Source: Thermoplasma acidophilum DSM 1728
Lineage (GTDB): Archaea; Thermoplasmatota; Thermoplasmata; Thermoplasmatales; Thermoplasmataceae
DNA: 64,000 nucleotides
Direction: 5' to 3'
Assembly: GCF_000195915.1 (NCBI RefSeq)
Contig: NC_002578.1
Location: 1,235,644-1,299,643, forward strand
Below the pieces are notes generated by a model. The model was not told the DNA's origin. It was given only the letters and a program-made list of their open reading frames with translations, and did no database searches. Every line of letters begins with the position of its first letter. The stretch's first letter is position 1. The position numbers and the translations under genes are program-made. This document shows positions 1-8,028 of the stretch, piece after piece.

Positions 1-926
1 TCGAAATCTATGTGCCGGCCGGGATTGACGCGCGCGATCATGTATCTGAGAAGATCTGGGGGTATGACCTCCATTATCTCGGAAGCTGCAATGGCCAGCC
101 CCGTGGAGGAATGCATGGCACCCTTTCCCTTGAGAATTATGCGCTCATACATAAGTGGAACTGGCGGCTCAATACCGAAAACTTCCCTGGCAATTCTCCT
201 TCCGGTATCGTATGATCCTCCCGGCGCACCGTGGTCCTTGCCGAAAGGTTCAACCGTGACCTTGAGCGCAAACCATTTAGCAGGCCATTCTACCCTCCAC
301 GGCATCTTTCCCTCAGCTTTTCTTATATCGGCAAATCCATGATGCCCGCACTTGCAGGCATACTCGGCATATGGATAGCTGTATGATATCACATGGGTCG
401 TGCTTATCCTGCCACATTTTTCGCACAGCGGCTCATACGGATAGAAATCCCCCTCAATCTTCCTGCCAGATACCGTCTCCAGAATGTCCTTTATCTTTTC
501 CCTGTTGTTTATTGCAATATCGCACGCCTGAGCCAGCATACCGCTCTCATAGAGATCGGACGTTTTTATCACACGCGCAGGAATGTTTGCCTCCTTCATG
601 ACGCGTACGAATGGTTCAAGATAGTAATCTGAATATTTACCAGCCCCCTGTGGAGCGGGAATGTTCTTGAGTGGCTGCCCAACATATCTTTCGTAATCCT
701 TGCTGAGAAAAGGATAGACCTTGCGGAGAGGATCCATATCATCACAGAGATATATGAAATCTGATTCAAGACCCCTCTTTGTTATGGCTTTAAACAGGAT
801 GTCACCGGTGAGTATCTCACGCATATTTCCAACGTGAATAGGCCCGGATGGCGATATACCGGTCGATACACGCTGGGGTCCGGATAGATCCTTGACCAAA
901 GCATCTGCCCAGAACAAACTTATCAC
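1..926 (-). CDS. lysS: Lysyl-tRNA synthetase, class I (N-terminal part; runs off the left edge)
   Basis: Charges tRNA-Lys with lysine in the cytoplasm. The minus-strand frame is open to the window edge. It reads a Rossmann-fold start with PSGPIHVGN, the class I HIGH-type signature, near residue 28, followed by a GNMREILTGD stretch. Four cysteines in two Cys-x2-Cys/Cys-x-Cys pairs (CEKCG, CKCG) form the probable zinc-binding insert typical of archaeal class I LysRS. The only good start is a GTG at 924-926, because an in-frame TGA lies a few codons upstream. The C-terminal half and the KMSKS loop are outside the window. Identity is strong; the start is moderately sure. Confidence 0.9.
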   Translation of the reverse strand, partial: MISLFWADALVKDLSGPQRVSTGISPSGPIHVGNMREILTGDILFKAITKRGLESDFIYLCDDMDPLRKVYPFLSKDYERYVGQPLKNIPAPQGAGKYSDYYLEPFVRVMKEANIPARVIKTSDLYESGMLAQACDIAINNREKIKDILETVSGRKIEGDFYPYEPLCEKCGRISTTHVISYSYPYAEYACKCGHHGFADIRKAEGKMPWRVEWPAKWFALKVTVEPFGKDHGAPGGSYDTGRRIAREVFGIEPPVPLMYERIILKGKGAMHSSTGLAIAASEIMEVIPPDLLRYMIARVNPGRHIDF

Positions 927-1055
927 TGGCAGTGAATGGGGATGTCATAAATAATATTTTCATGCGCTTTTAGGCGCACTATACGGAAAGCTTACAGTTG
1001 TATCGGAATAAATAAAAATGAAATTTTTTAATGCTTCGCGCAACGCCTTAAGACG

Positions 1056-1652
1056 TCAGGACCCGCCAATTACCTGCGTCCTTATGAGTGATCTGACTGG
1101 CACGCCGTTGAGGTCGTTCACGCTCATCTTTGATGCCAGAAGGACACAGAGCACCGGTTTTCCGCCCTCCTTTGTTACATCGGTTATTGTGCGTCTCATG
1201 GTCTCACCTGTACTGGCGACATCGTCTATTATAACGACCCTCTTGCCCTCAACAGATGCAAAGTTGGAGCTGAAAACTCCCTCCTTTCTGGCCGGATGAG
1301 GCCTGTAAACTATCAGTTCCTTATCCATCAGATAAGATACCAGCGTAGCATATGGTATCCCGTTGATTGCAATCCCGAGAATCGAATCCACTTCAAATGA
1401 GTTCTTATTCATTTCTTCCCTTATTATATCACTCATGATCTCAGCTATGCTTATGATCCTGGAACCAAATACGCCAACGCTCCTCCATCCGATCTTAACA
1501 TCCTGAACTGCACCCTCCTTAAGAAATTCCTTGCTGAGAAGCCATGTGACAGTGTTTACCGAAAGGTGAAGTTCAGTTGAGATCTCCTTATCGCTCATGC
1601 CCTTGTTTTTCAGCTCAAGGGCCCTCTTATAGAGTTCCTCGATACTCTTCAT
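1056..1652 (-). CDS. gfcR: GfcR-type transcriptional regulator (HTH plus orotate phosphoribosyltransferase-like domain)
   Basis: A 198-aa protein with an N-terminal helix-turn-helix (about residues 15-45, with the [14 protein letters not shown] stretch) and a C-terminal type I PRTase fold carrying the PRPP-binding motif [13 protein letters not shown] around residues 137-149. This architecture matches the archaeal OPRT-like family, of which GfcR in haloarchaea controls sugar catabolism. It is probably a regulator sensing a phosphorylated metabolite rather than a PyrE enzyme, but enzymatic activity cannot be excluded from sequence. It lies between lysS and a thiamine-type transporter on the same strand with gaps of 129 and about 70 nt, so it is probably transcribed alone. 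Confidence 0.8.
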   Translation of the reverse strand: MKSIEELYKRALELKNKGMSDKEISTELHLSVNTVTWLLSKEFLKEGAVQDVKIGWRSVGVFGSRIISIAEIMSDIIREEMNKNSFEVDSILGIAINGIPYATLVSYLMDKELIVYRPHPARKEGVFSSNFASVEGKRVVIIDDVASTGETMRRTITDVTKEGGKPVLCVLLASKMSVNDLNGVPVRSLIRTQVIGGS

Positions 1653-1721
1653 ATCTATACCTCATACCATTGCAGTATTCTAATATAGTTATTTAATTCT
1701 ATTCTACCTATGAACTTTTCT

Positions 1722-2996
1722 TCATCTGGTAAAATCCATGCTAATGTTCTTCGTCTCTATGCCATAGATTGCCCAGAATACTGTGGCAATGAAACCGACT
1801 CCCCAGAGTATCAGGTTGAAAATTATGTACTGATTAAGTGTAAATGATGATGTGGTGTATATGGAGGCGATGTATGCCAGAATGGGAAAGATACGCACCA
1901 GCCCTATTGAGTAGGATCTGTGGCCTGTCCCGAAAAGTTCCGGTTCAAGTGTCGTCCTGGAAGCCCACGCAAACTCAGAAAACATCATGTTCAGGAAGAG
2001 CAGAGGCAGAAACACCGCAGGATCCGATATATACCTTATCAACGCAAGTATCAGGATCATGGTTACCGTTCCGCCGAGATATGAAAGCATAGAATAGCGC
2101 TTTCTTCCCATATTGATAAGGAACATCGCTATGAATCCGGCAACAGATGCCCCTGCCATCGCATAGACAATTATTTCGCTTGTAAAATTGGGCTGGTTGG
2201 AGAAAAAGTATGGGCCTATTATGTAGGCCATCAAGCCGAAGGTTAGATACTGAGAAATCCCTATTATTCCCAGGAAAATCAGAGTGAGCGCATAGTTTGG
2301 CTCTCTCACCGATATACCGTCATCGTTGATTCCCATCTCCCGTCTAATCTCGTCAGCAGCCCTGTCCCTGCCCTTTTCCTTGAGCCACCTGAACGATTCC
2401 GGAACCCTGGCCCTTGTGTATACTGCAAGAAACACGGTTGCAATCCCTAGCAACAGGAAGTAAAGTTTCTGAGTGTGAATGCTGGATGAGTAAAAGTAAA
2501 GAAACAGGAAGGCTATGACGAAGCTTCCAATGTTGTTCATATTTGGAATCAGGACAAGATATCTTCCACGCTTCCTCACAGGCAGATCCTCTGCGATCAG
2601 CGATAGTGCTGTTACTTCTTCACCGCCAACGCCAATTTCGGCCAAAGCTATGCCTATTATAAGCGGAATCACCGAGTAGGCGAAATAGATTATGAATATC
2701 CCAAGGAGATACAGGACTATTGTTGAAACATACACCGCCTTCCTGCCAAACAGATCAGAAAGCCTGCCCAACGACAGATCTCCGATAAGCAGAAAGACCG
2801 ATGGAGCTGCCAGGAAGATCGCCTCATATGATCTTGGTAGCGCTGATATGAATGGCCACTGGGTGGCAAGCGGGGCAACGCTTGCTATTATCCCCCATAT
2901 GAACATCCCCGCGGATGCTGATATCAAAAGGTTCCTTGCGCTATACCTTCGTGTAAAATCTGGTTTTCCACCATTTATTTTGTTCTCATTCATCAT
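1722..2996 (-). CDS. MFS transporter under TPP riboswitch control, probable thiamine transporter
   Basis: About 424 residues with roughly twelve hydrophobic segments and an MFS loop 2-3 motif (GRLSDLFGRK), so a secondary transporter in the cytoplasmic membrane. The substrate is inferred from the mRNA leader: a TPP riboswitch ends at the start codon, as expected for a thiamine or thiamine-precursor uptake gene. The reading frame is open for 43 more codons upstream, but that stretch is the riboswitch itself. The start is therefore ATG 2994-2996 (or the adjacent ATG 2991-2993), preceded by GGAGG. I recall that THI elements before transporter genes have been reported in Thermoplasma. The transported species (thiamine versus HMP) is not visible. 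Confidence 0.82.
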   Translation of the reverse strand: MMNENKINGGKPDFTRRYSARNLLISASAGMFIWGIIASVAPLATQWPFISALPRSYEAIFLAAPSVFLLIGDLSLGRLSDLFGRKAVYVSTIVLYLLGIFIIYFAYSVIPLIIGIALAEIGVGGEEVTALSLIAEDLPVRKRGRYLVLIPNMNNIGSFVIAFLFLYFYSSSIHTQKLYFLLLGIATVFLAVYTRARVPESFRWLKEKGRDRAADEIRREMGINDDGISVREPNYALTLIFLGIIGISQYLTFGLMAYIIGPYFFSNQPNFTSEIIVYAMAGASVAGFIAMFLINMGRKRYSMLSYLGGTVTMILILALIRYISDPAVFLPLLFLNMMFSEFAWASRTTLEPELFGTGHRSYSIGLVRIFPILAYIASIYTTSSFTLNQYIIFNLILWGVGFIATVFWAIYGIETKNISMDFTR

Positions 2997-3096
2997 ACGA
3001 TTCCCTCCGCCGGTATTACCCGGATCAGGTTCCAGGGGTCGATCCATCCGGATCCTCTCAGCCCCCTTATGGAGCTCCCCCTCGCCTAGTTCGCAT
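2995..3096 (-). promoter_or_regulatory. TPP (THI-box) riboswitch
   Basis: Read on the minus strand, this about 102-nt leader has the conserved TPP aptamer blocks in order: the GGGG-x-GCTGAGAGG block (CTGAGA complementary to 3056-3061), then CCTGGAACCTGATCCGGGTAAT (core complementary to 3015-3029), then CCGGCGGAGGGA. A closing helix can form between ATGCGA (3091-3096 complement) and TCGTAT (2995-3000 complement). The 3' strand of that helix contains the first two bases of the start codon and sits next to the GGAGG ribosome binding site. Ligand binding should thus hide the translation start directly, with no extra expression platform. The aptamer is seen directly; the switching mode is inferred. 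Confidence 0.93.
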
Positions 3097-3284
3097 CTAG
3101 CTGCATCTGTCTTTCCAGGAATCACTCCATTTCAGCAGATGCATAGATTAATCGGCATTTATGCATCATAAAACGCTTTATCTACTTTTCGCATCAGAAA
3201 TCAAGATCGGAACTGCATTGAGATTGAAAATGCTTTAGATACAAAAATATATGTAATAAAGCATAATATGAGTTATGAAGTTGA

Positions 3285-3737
3285 GTGATCGAGATGAACG
3301 AAAAGAGCTGTAATTCAAAGGCGATCCAGGTATGGCGCCTTTACGTAGATCTGTGGAAACTCTGGTATAAGAAGACCGAAAGAAACCTGAACACGATAAA
3401 TCTTTCAGTTACAGAGTTTACCATAATGCGACAGCTCTCTGATAATGGGCCCATGTCCATGGCGGCCATTGCAAGCGCCATAAACGTCACCCCGGGGTGG
3501 GTCACTGGCGTTATAGATAAAATGGAGGATAAGGGGCTAGTGATGAGGAAGCGAGAAGAAACCGACAGGAGGATAATAAAGATATCGCTGACAGAACACG
3601 GGAAGGTGACATATGAAGAAGCAAAAGAGAAGCATTTTGCCTTTATAGAGAAGTCCCTCTCCGGTCTGTCAGAGTCGGATCTTGACATGGCCAATGACGT
3701 TCTCACGAAGATGATAGATAGCATAAATTCTGTCTGA
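3285..3737 (+). CDS. MarR-family transcriptional regulator
   Basis: A 150-aa winged-helix protein. The region LSVTEFTIMRQLSDNGPMSM leads into a recognition helix (INVTPGWVTGVIDKMEDKGLV) and the MarR wing REETDRRIIKISLT. The C-terminal helix (about residues 115-150) is the usual dimerization part. The start may be GTG 3285 or ATG 3294; the ATG gives a more normal N-terminus. It is divergent from the thiamine-type transporter with about 190 nt between them, so it could act on itself or on neighbours. The ligand is unknown. Confidence 0.87.
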   Translation: MIEMNEKSCNSKAIQVWRLYVDLWKLWYKKTERNLNTINLSVTEFTIMRQLSDNGPMSMAAIASAINVTPGWVTGVIDKMEDKGLVMRKREETDRRIIKISLTEHGKVTYEEAKEKHFAFIEKSLSGLSESDLDMANDVLTKMIDSINSV

Positions 3738-3961
3738 TATGATTTGAGAGCCTTTCGCCATAACCGATTTGTTAATTGTTCCATCCGGTTTTTAAGGTAT
3801 CGAATCAGATGTTCTCACCCCTGATTCTGAGGCCAGAATGCATCTGATAGCATTATTAATGCATATGATGACGATGGCAACCCGTTGAGATCATGCACGA
3901 AAGGTTTAATTTAGTGCAATTATTACCCTTCTATTCACGCTAAGTGTGCATGAGGGATTAG

Positions 3962-4609
3962 ATGGCTGGCGAAAAAGCACAGAAAAAAGGAAAAGAAAAG
4001 TGGAAGGAGAAGACATGGTATACTGTTGAGTCTCCGCCATATCTCGGATCAAAGGAGGTAACTGTTGCCCTGGGCGAAGACCCTGAGTCAATGGTAAACA
4101 GAATTGTAGAGGTTCCCATATCTGATCTGACGGGGAACTTTAAGAAATCAAATGAAAAGGCACTGTTCAGGATCACGGGTTGTGAGGGGACAAAGTGCAA
4201 AACCATATTCATAGGACATTACATAGGCGATGACTATATTAGAAGGCTTGTAAGGCGCAGGAAAGAAAGGATAGATATCATAGAAGATGTCAAAACGTCA
4301 GACGGTAGCATAATAACCGTAAAGATCGTAGTAGTTAGTGATGGAAAGCTGACAAATACTAAAAAGTCTGAGATCAGGAAAGCCCTGACTTCATTTATAG
4401 TTTCCAAGGGATCTCAGCTAAGCTATGCTGATTTTGTCAGATACCTTATCGGCGATGATTCCTACAACGACATGGTTGAAGCAACGAAGAACATATACCC
4501 GCTGAGGAAGATAGAGATAAGAAAATCAGAGCTTGTCTCGCTATCTGGGATGCAGGAACCTCAGAAAAATGAGCCTGCCCCGGGTGGGGAGGCAATAGCC
4601 CAGAACTGA
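3962..4609 (+). CDS. rps3ae: 30S ribosomal protein S3Ae (eS1)
   Basis: A 215-aa basic protein with the conserved start MAGEKAQKKGKEKWKEKTWY, then PPYLGSKEVTVALGEDPESM, the RRKERIDIIEDVKTSDG segment and the C-terminal YPLRKIEIRKSELV block. These are hallmarks of archaeal and eukaryal eS1 in the small ribosomal subunit. The last 20 residues are a low-complexity tail rich in Pro/Glu/Gly. It is followed within 10 nt by an intron-containing tRNA-Met on the same strand, so the two may share a transcript. Confidence 0.93.
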   Translation: MAGEKAQKKGKEKWKEKTWYTVESPPYLGSKEVTVALGEDPESMVNRIVEVPISDLTGNFKKSNEKALFRITGCEGTKCKTIFIGHYIGDDYIRRLVRRRKERIDIIEDVKTSDGSIITVKIVVVSDGKLTNTKKSEIRKALTSFIVSKGSQLSYADFVRYLIGDDSYNDMVEATKNIYPLRKIEIRKSELVSLSGMQEPQKNEPAPGGEAIAQN

Positions 4610-4616
4610 TATTGAT

Positions 4617-4703
4617 GCCGGGGTGGCTCAGCTGGAGGAGCGCCGGACTCATAAGTTAAACTGAGAAATCCGGAGGTCTCGGGTTCGATCCCCGATCCCG
4701 GCA
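4617..4703 (+). tRNA. tRNA-Met (CAT), probably elongator, with a 14-nt intron
   Basis: Acceptor GCCGGGG pairs with TCCCGGC plus discriminator A (4703). The anticodon stem CCGGA/TCCGG encloses CTCATAA with anticodon CAT at 4650-4652. An intron of about 14 nt (about 4654-4667) sits between positions 37 and 38, the canonical archaeal site cut by EndA at a bulge-helix-bulge. The T arm TCGGG-TTCGATC-CCCGA is perfect. The acceptor start (GCC rather than AGC) argues against initiator tRNA. tRNA-Ile2 with a modified CAU is the alternative, but the body resembles elongator Met. Confidence 0.9.
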
Positions 4704-4737
4704 TACTTTTAAAGGCCTGATCTTTCATAGGAAAGTT

Positions 4738-4795
4738 AGTGGTTTGCGGGAAGCCGTAAAGCTCCGAACTTTAGCTGATAGATATGCCAGCTTCC
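4738..4795 (+). repeat. OmegaRNA-like hairpin, possible remnant of an IS605-type right end
   Basis: Nested hairpins: outer arms GGAAGC (4749-4754) and GCTTCC (4790-4795), inner arms TAAAG (4757-4761) and CTTTA (4769-4773) with loop CTCCGAA. The GCGGGAAGCC...AGCTCCG...CTTTAG pattern resembles the right ends (guide-RNA scaffold) that follow tnpB in archaeal IS200/IS605 elements, as I remember them. It lies just before, not after, a decayed tnpB, so it would belong to a second or rearranged copy. Structure seen; identity inferred. Confidence 0.4.
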
Positions 4796-4811
4796 TCCAA
4801 TATAAAAATGC

Positions 4812-5165
4812 ATGATCATTATCTATTTGCCTATAACAATTCTTACAGCGGCTAGGGTAAGGATATACCCATATGAGGTGTTTAAGGAGAACCTGGAAAG
4901 GCACTTTGCCGTCTGCAGATTCGTCCACAATCATTTTCTGTAAGAACGTGATGAATATCAGACAAACCACAGGGATTAAGAAGAATCACTGCTGAACTAT
5001 ATCGATACCGCGAAAATTCTTATGGAATTGAAAAAAGAACCTGCATGGCTGTACGAGGTCGATCCTCAGTCACTGCAGGCGTCTTTACACTTTCCCGATA
5101 ATGCATCCAAGAACTTCTTCCTCAAAAATGCAAATCACCCTAATAGAAGAGACACCACATCATGA
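4812..5165 (+). pseudogene. Decayed IS605-family OrfB/TnpB transposon protein (N-terminal part)
   Basis: In one frame, interrupted by TAA at 4941 and 4977, the translation reads ARVRIYPYEVFKENLERHFA, then VCRFVHNHFL, then after the stops LKKEPAWLYEVDPQSLQASL and NASKNFFLK. These match in order the typical TnpB N-terminus (RIYP-x-KEQ, FGVCRFVYN, LK-x-EYPWLKEVxSQSLQxAL, A-x-KNFF). The RNA-guided nuclease RuvC core is absent, so the element is inactive. It sits directly downstream of tRNA-Met, a common landing site. A possible C-terminal scrap of the same gene lies near 5343-5395. Confidence 0.75.
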
Positions 5166-5459
5166 AGGAAAAATCCTGTAAAAGCATTGATTCCACTTAC
5201 TGGGTACTTTACAAGAAACATCCTAAGGCGCGTATAACGATCGATGCAATACGCTCTTTAATAATGGTAAATTATTTGCAGGCCCTCGGACCAATCACAT
5301 CAATAGAGAACAAGATTGACAGACATCATGTCATGGAGTCGCGAAATCAATGTTGACCGACTCAATGATATTCACGCAGCTAAGAGAATGGCATAGGTTG
5401 ATGCTCATTTTATAAGACGATATGATGAAGTGGAAGATGTCGATTTTGAATAAATAAAA
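5166..5459 (+). other. Gene-poor stretch, probable further tnpB debris
   Basis: No convincing gene. In the same frame as the tnpB remnant, positions about 5343-5393 read DRLNDIHAAKRMA before a TAG. This is weakly like the DRDxNAAxNI motif at the TnpB C-terminus, so the middle of the gene may have been deleted. An open frame at 5162-5356 (64 codons) resembles nothing I know and is probably chance. An A/T-rich stretch (GAATAAATAAAA, ending about 5459) may be the promoter of the methyltransferase. Confidence 0.35.
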
Positions 5460-6605
5460 ATGCACTTGAGACATATGAGTGGCAGGATGATAGGGGATCA
5501 GAAGACGGTTTTAAAATTCGAAACTATGCTGAATAATGTCATTTCAGGAGATTCTATCGAAATTATGAAGCAGATACCTGACAATAGTGTTGACCTGATC
5601 TTTGCAGATCCGCCATATAATCTGCAATTGGAAAACGAACTGTACAGGCCAAACGAAACAAAGGTCAATGGAGTAAGCGAAGACTGGGATAAATTCAGGT
5701 CATTCCAGGATTATGATGATTTCACCCTTAACTGGTTAAGTCAATGCAAGAGGATTCTGAAAGAGTCAGGAACAATATGGGTTATAGGCACATACCATAA
5801 CATTTTCAGAGTTGGTAAGATAATGCAGGATCTAGGATTTTGGATATTGAACGATATTGTGTGGATTAAAACCAACCCTATGCCGAATTTTAAAGGAACA
5901 CGCTTTAACAATGCCCATGAGACGTTGATTTGGGCTTCGAAAGATAAGGAATCGAAATATACGTTTAACTACAAAACAATGAAGGCATACAACGATGATC
6001 TGCAGATGAGGAGCGATTGGTACATACCTATTTGTCAAGGAGATGAGAGAATAAAGATTAATGGGCAAAAACTTCATCCCACTCAAAAACCGGAGGCATT
6101 ACTATATAGAATAATTACCGCAACATCTAAACCTGGTGATATAGTGTTGGATCCCTTTGCTGGAACAGGAACTACTTTAGTAGTGGCAAAGAAGTTGGGC
6201 AGATCCTTCATTGGCATTGAGAAAGAACCGCTTTATGTCGATGCATGCAGGGAGAGGTTGAAAAATACCGCATCGTATCAACAAAAACTACTGGATTATC
6301 CCTTGGAAATCAGGCCTAAAAGAGTACCTTTTGGCAGTCTGATAGAGAATGGCTATGTCAAAGCCGGAGAATATTTATATTCTCCAGATGGAGAAGCCAG
6401 GGCATTGGTTTTAGCCAACGGAACCTTATCATATGAAGATAAATATGGGTCCATACATAAGATAAGTGCTATGATATTAAATAAACCCGCAAACAACGGC
6501 TGGGCATTTTGGTATGTCAAAAGGGATGGTAAGCTTGTAAGCATAAATGATTTAAGGCAAAAATTGTTGAAGGATCAATATGCCAACCATCATGGAATAC
6601 AGTAA
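5460..6605 (+). CDS. DNA adenine-N6 methyltransferase, CcrM/M.HinfI-like (predicted GANTC specificity)
   Basis: Beta-class amino-methyltransferase: the catalytic motif DPPYNLQ near residue 50 precedes the SAM-binding DPFAGTGTT near residue 217. Stretches such as SVDLIFADPPYNLQ, WVIGTYHNIFRVG, DLGFWILNDIVW, NPMPNFKGTRF and HPTQKPEALLYR are nearly those of CcrM and M.HinfI, which methylate GANTC. The C-terminal about 90 residues (from SLIENGYVKAGEYLY) look like the RAMA domain also found at the CcrM C-terminus. No intact restriction enzyme is adjacent. The first ATG (5460) gives a longer N-terminus than CcrM; ATG 5474 or 5487 are alternatives. Its A/T-rich codons and a neighbouring tnpB remnant suggest acquisition by transfer. 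Confidence 0.9.
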   Translation: MHLRHMSGRMIGDQKTVLKFETMLNNVISGDSIEIMKQIPDNSVDLIFADPPYNLQLENELYRPNETKVNGVSEDWDKFRSFQDYDDFTLNWLSQCKRILKESGTIWVIGTYHNIFRVGKIMQDLGFWILNDIVWIKTNPMPNFKGTRFNNAHETLIWASKDKESKYTFNYKTMKAYNDDLQMRSDWYIPICQGDERIKINGQKLHPTQKPEALLYRIITATSKPGDIVLDPFAGTGTTLVVAKKLGRSFIGIEKEPLYVDACRERLKNTASYQQKLLDYPLEIRPKRVPFGSLIENGYVKAGEYLYSPDGEARALVLANGTLSYEDKYGSIHKISAMILNKPANNGWAFWYVKRDGKLVSINDLRQKLLKDQYANHHGIQ

Positions 6606-6645
6606 ATTCGAGGAGATTTTCAATAGAGAAATATCTAAACAGTAG
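6580..6645 (+). pseudogene. Truncated 21-codon frame overlapping the methyltransferase end
   Basis: An ATG inside the last codons of the methyltransferase opens a short frame (MPTIMEYSKFEEIFNREISK) that stops at TAG 6643. A 26-nt overlap start is typical of a translationally coupled second gene. Several stops follow in the same frame, with open patches between them (about 6730-6850). I suspect the relic of a partner gene, possibly the cognate restriction endonuclease, but no nuclease motif remains. Confidence 0.3.
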
Positions 6646-6926
6646 AAACCTAAATGCCAGAGACTATGGCAAACTGCAGAAGAAATCTGATGATGAGGAT
6701 CTGAATATCGATCAATGTTCTAGAGATTTCAAGACAATATATTTCACGGTCGCACTATTCATCATCCCAATTGTTTGACAATTGATATTACAGGAATACG
6801 TTATAATTTGCCTCTTAATAATAAAGTGATCAAGCCTAATTATTGAACGAGATTATATTAAGTACGAACTTATTCGGGTTGCACCGATCTATGTGAAGTA
6901 TATTTACTAAAACTAAAATAAACTTT
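6646..6926. other. A/T-rich stretch without a gene, downstream of the methyltransferase
   Basis: No intact frame on either strand. Multiple stops interrupt the frame that continues from the truncated second gene. It contains an inverted-looking CCCAATTGTTTGACAATTG around 6767-6785 (CAATTGT/ACAATTG), which could act as a terminator or operator. The right end serves as the promoter region of the nickel/cobalt permease. Confidence 0.4.
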
Positions 6927-6957
6927 AAATCATGCAAAAGCATACGAAATCATGCAA
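6927..6957 (+). promoter_or_regulatory. Direct repeat AAATCATGCAA spanning the NiCoT start
   Basis: The 11-mer AAATCATGCAA occurs at 6927-6937 and again at 6947-6957, 20 nt apart (two helical turns). The second copy includes the ATG of the nickel/cobalt permease. Two in-phase copies at a start could be a metal-responsive operator. The repeat is seen directly; function is inference. Confidence 0.4.
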
Positions 6958-8028
6958 CTACCATCAGAAAATGCAAAGAACTATGTGCTATTATATGGAT
7001 TACTTGCGATTTTCACAGTATTGTTGTTTTACATCCTCACGGTACTTACGAAGAGTATAGGGAATCGCGAAATAAATTCGCCATTCGTAACTGGAACCTT
7101 TTTATCGCTGGGCATCCTTTCTTATTTCTTTGGGGTTAGACATGGATTTGACGCGGATCATCTAGCGGCAATAGACAACGCCACTCGAAAGCTCATGCAG
7201 GAAGGTAAGAAATCAAGATACACAGGCCTTATGTTCTCTCTCGGGCATTCAACCGTTGTGATACTTCTCTCATTGATGCTGATGGTTTCCATCAGGATAA
7301 CAGAAAACGCAATGCCAAAACTTGAGCAGATAGGAACTATCGTTGGAACGCTGGTAAGCGGTTTGTTCTTATTCCTCCTCGGTACGATGAATCTATTCGT
7401 GCTTATTGAACTGAGAAAAGCCTATGAAGCCAGTATTCGTGATGCCATAAGTGATGGGGATCTTGAAGATATATTATCCAAACGCGGATTTATGAACAGA
7501 TATCTAGGAAAACTCTTCAGGATCATAAAAAGTCAGTATTATATGTATCCAATAGGTTTTCTATTTGGTCTCGGGTTTGATACGGCCTCAGAAACAACTC
7601 TTCTAGCTATTTCGGCAGCAACAGCTGGTGTTTTCAACACCATTCCAATATATAGCCTTCTCGTTTTCCCATTTCTCTTCACAGCCGGTATGGTACTAAC
7701 AGATTCAAGCGATGGCTTCTTTATGAATAGCGCTTACGGTTGGGCTTTCACTGGCAACCCGAGAAAGAAACTGTGGTTCAATCTTACCATGACTTCCATA
7801 TCCATAACAATCGCGTATGTAATAGGGAGTCTGGAAACCCTCGGGCTTGTTCAGCAGGAATTTGATTTGAGCGGCTCAATCTGGCATTCAATTTATATAA
7901 TAACCGATCTTGCATGGGGCAATGTCGGGCTTATAATTGTAGCGATCTTCGCGCTTTCTTGGATAATCTCTTATACTAGATACATAAGAATGAAGGAGAT
8001 GGCGGTTTACGAACAGAGACCATCATGA
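6952..8028 (+). CDS. NiCoT-family nickel/cobalt permease (HoxN/NixA-like)
   Basis: A 358-aa membrane protein with about eight hydrophobic segments. It carries the family signature RHGFDADHLAAIDNATRK (about residues 62-79, metal-binding His/Asp in helix II), LGHSTVVIL (about 96) and LGFDTASET (about 207). NiCoT proteins take up Ni2+ and/or Co2+ by secondary transport. In this organism cobalt for cobalamin is plausible, since a cbiA gene lies elsewhere in the window. The start ATG 6952 gives a conventional N-terminus. It stands alone, about 350 nt from the methyltransferase. Confidence 0.92.
   Translation: MQLPSENAKNYVLLYGLLAIFTVLLFYILTVLTKSIGNREINSPFVTGTFLSLGILSYFFGVRHGFDADHLAAIDNATRKLMQEGKKSRYTGLMFSLGHSTVVILLSLMLMVSIRITENAMPKLEQIGTIVGTLVSGLFLFLLGTMNLFVLIELRKAYEASIRDAISDGDLEDILSKRGFMNRYLGKLFRIIKSQYYMYPIGFLFGLGFDTASETTLLAISAATAGVFNTIPIYSLLVFPFLFTAGMVLTDSSDGFFMNSAYGWAFTGNPRKKLWFNLTMTSISITIAYVIGSLETLGLVQQEFDLSGSIWHSIYIITDLAWGNVGLIIVAIFALSWIISYTRYIRMKEMAVYEQRPS

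Noticed and set aside
2997-3125. 43-codon N-terminal extension of the thiamine-type MFS transporter
   Set aside because: This DNA is the TPP riboswitch, and the extension is not hydrophobic or conserved.
5162-5356. 64-codon open frame downstream of the tnpB relic
   Set aside because: No similarity to any protein and not in frame with the TnpB segments.
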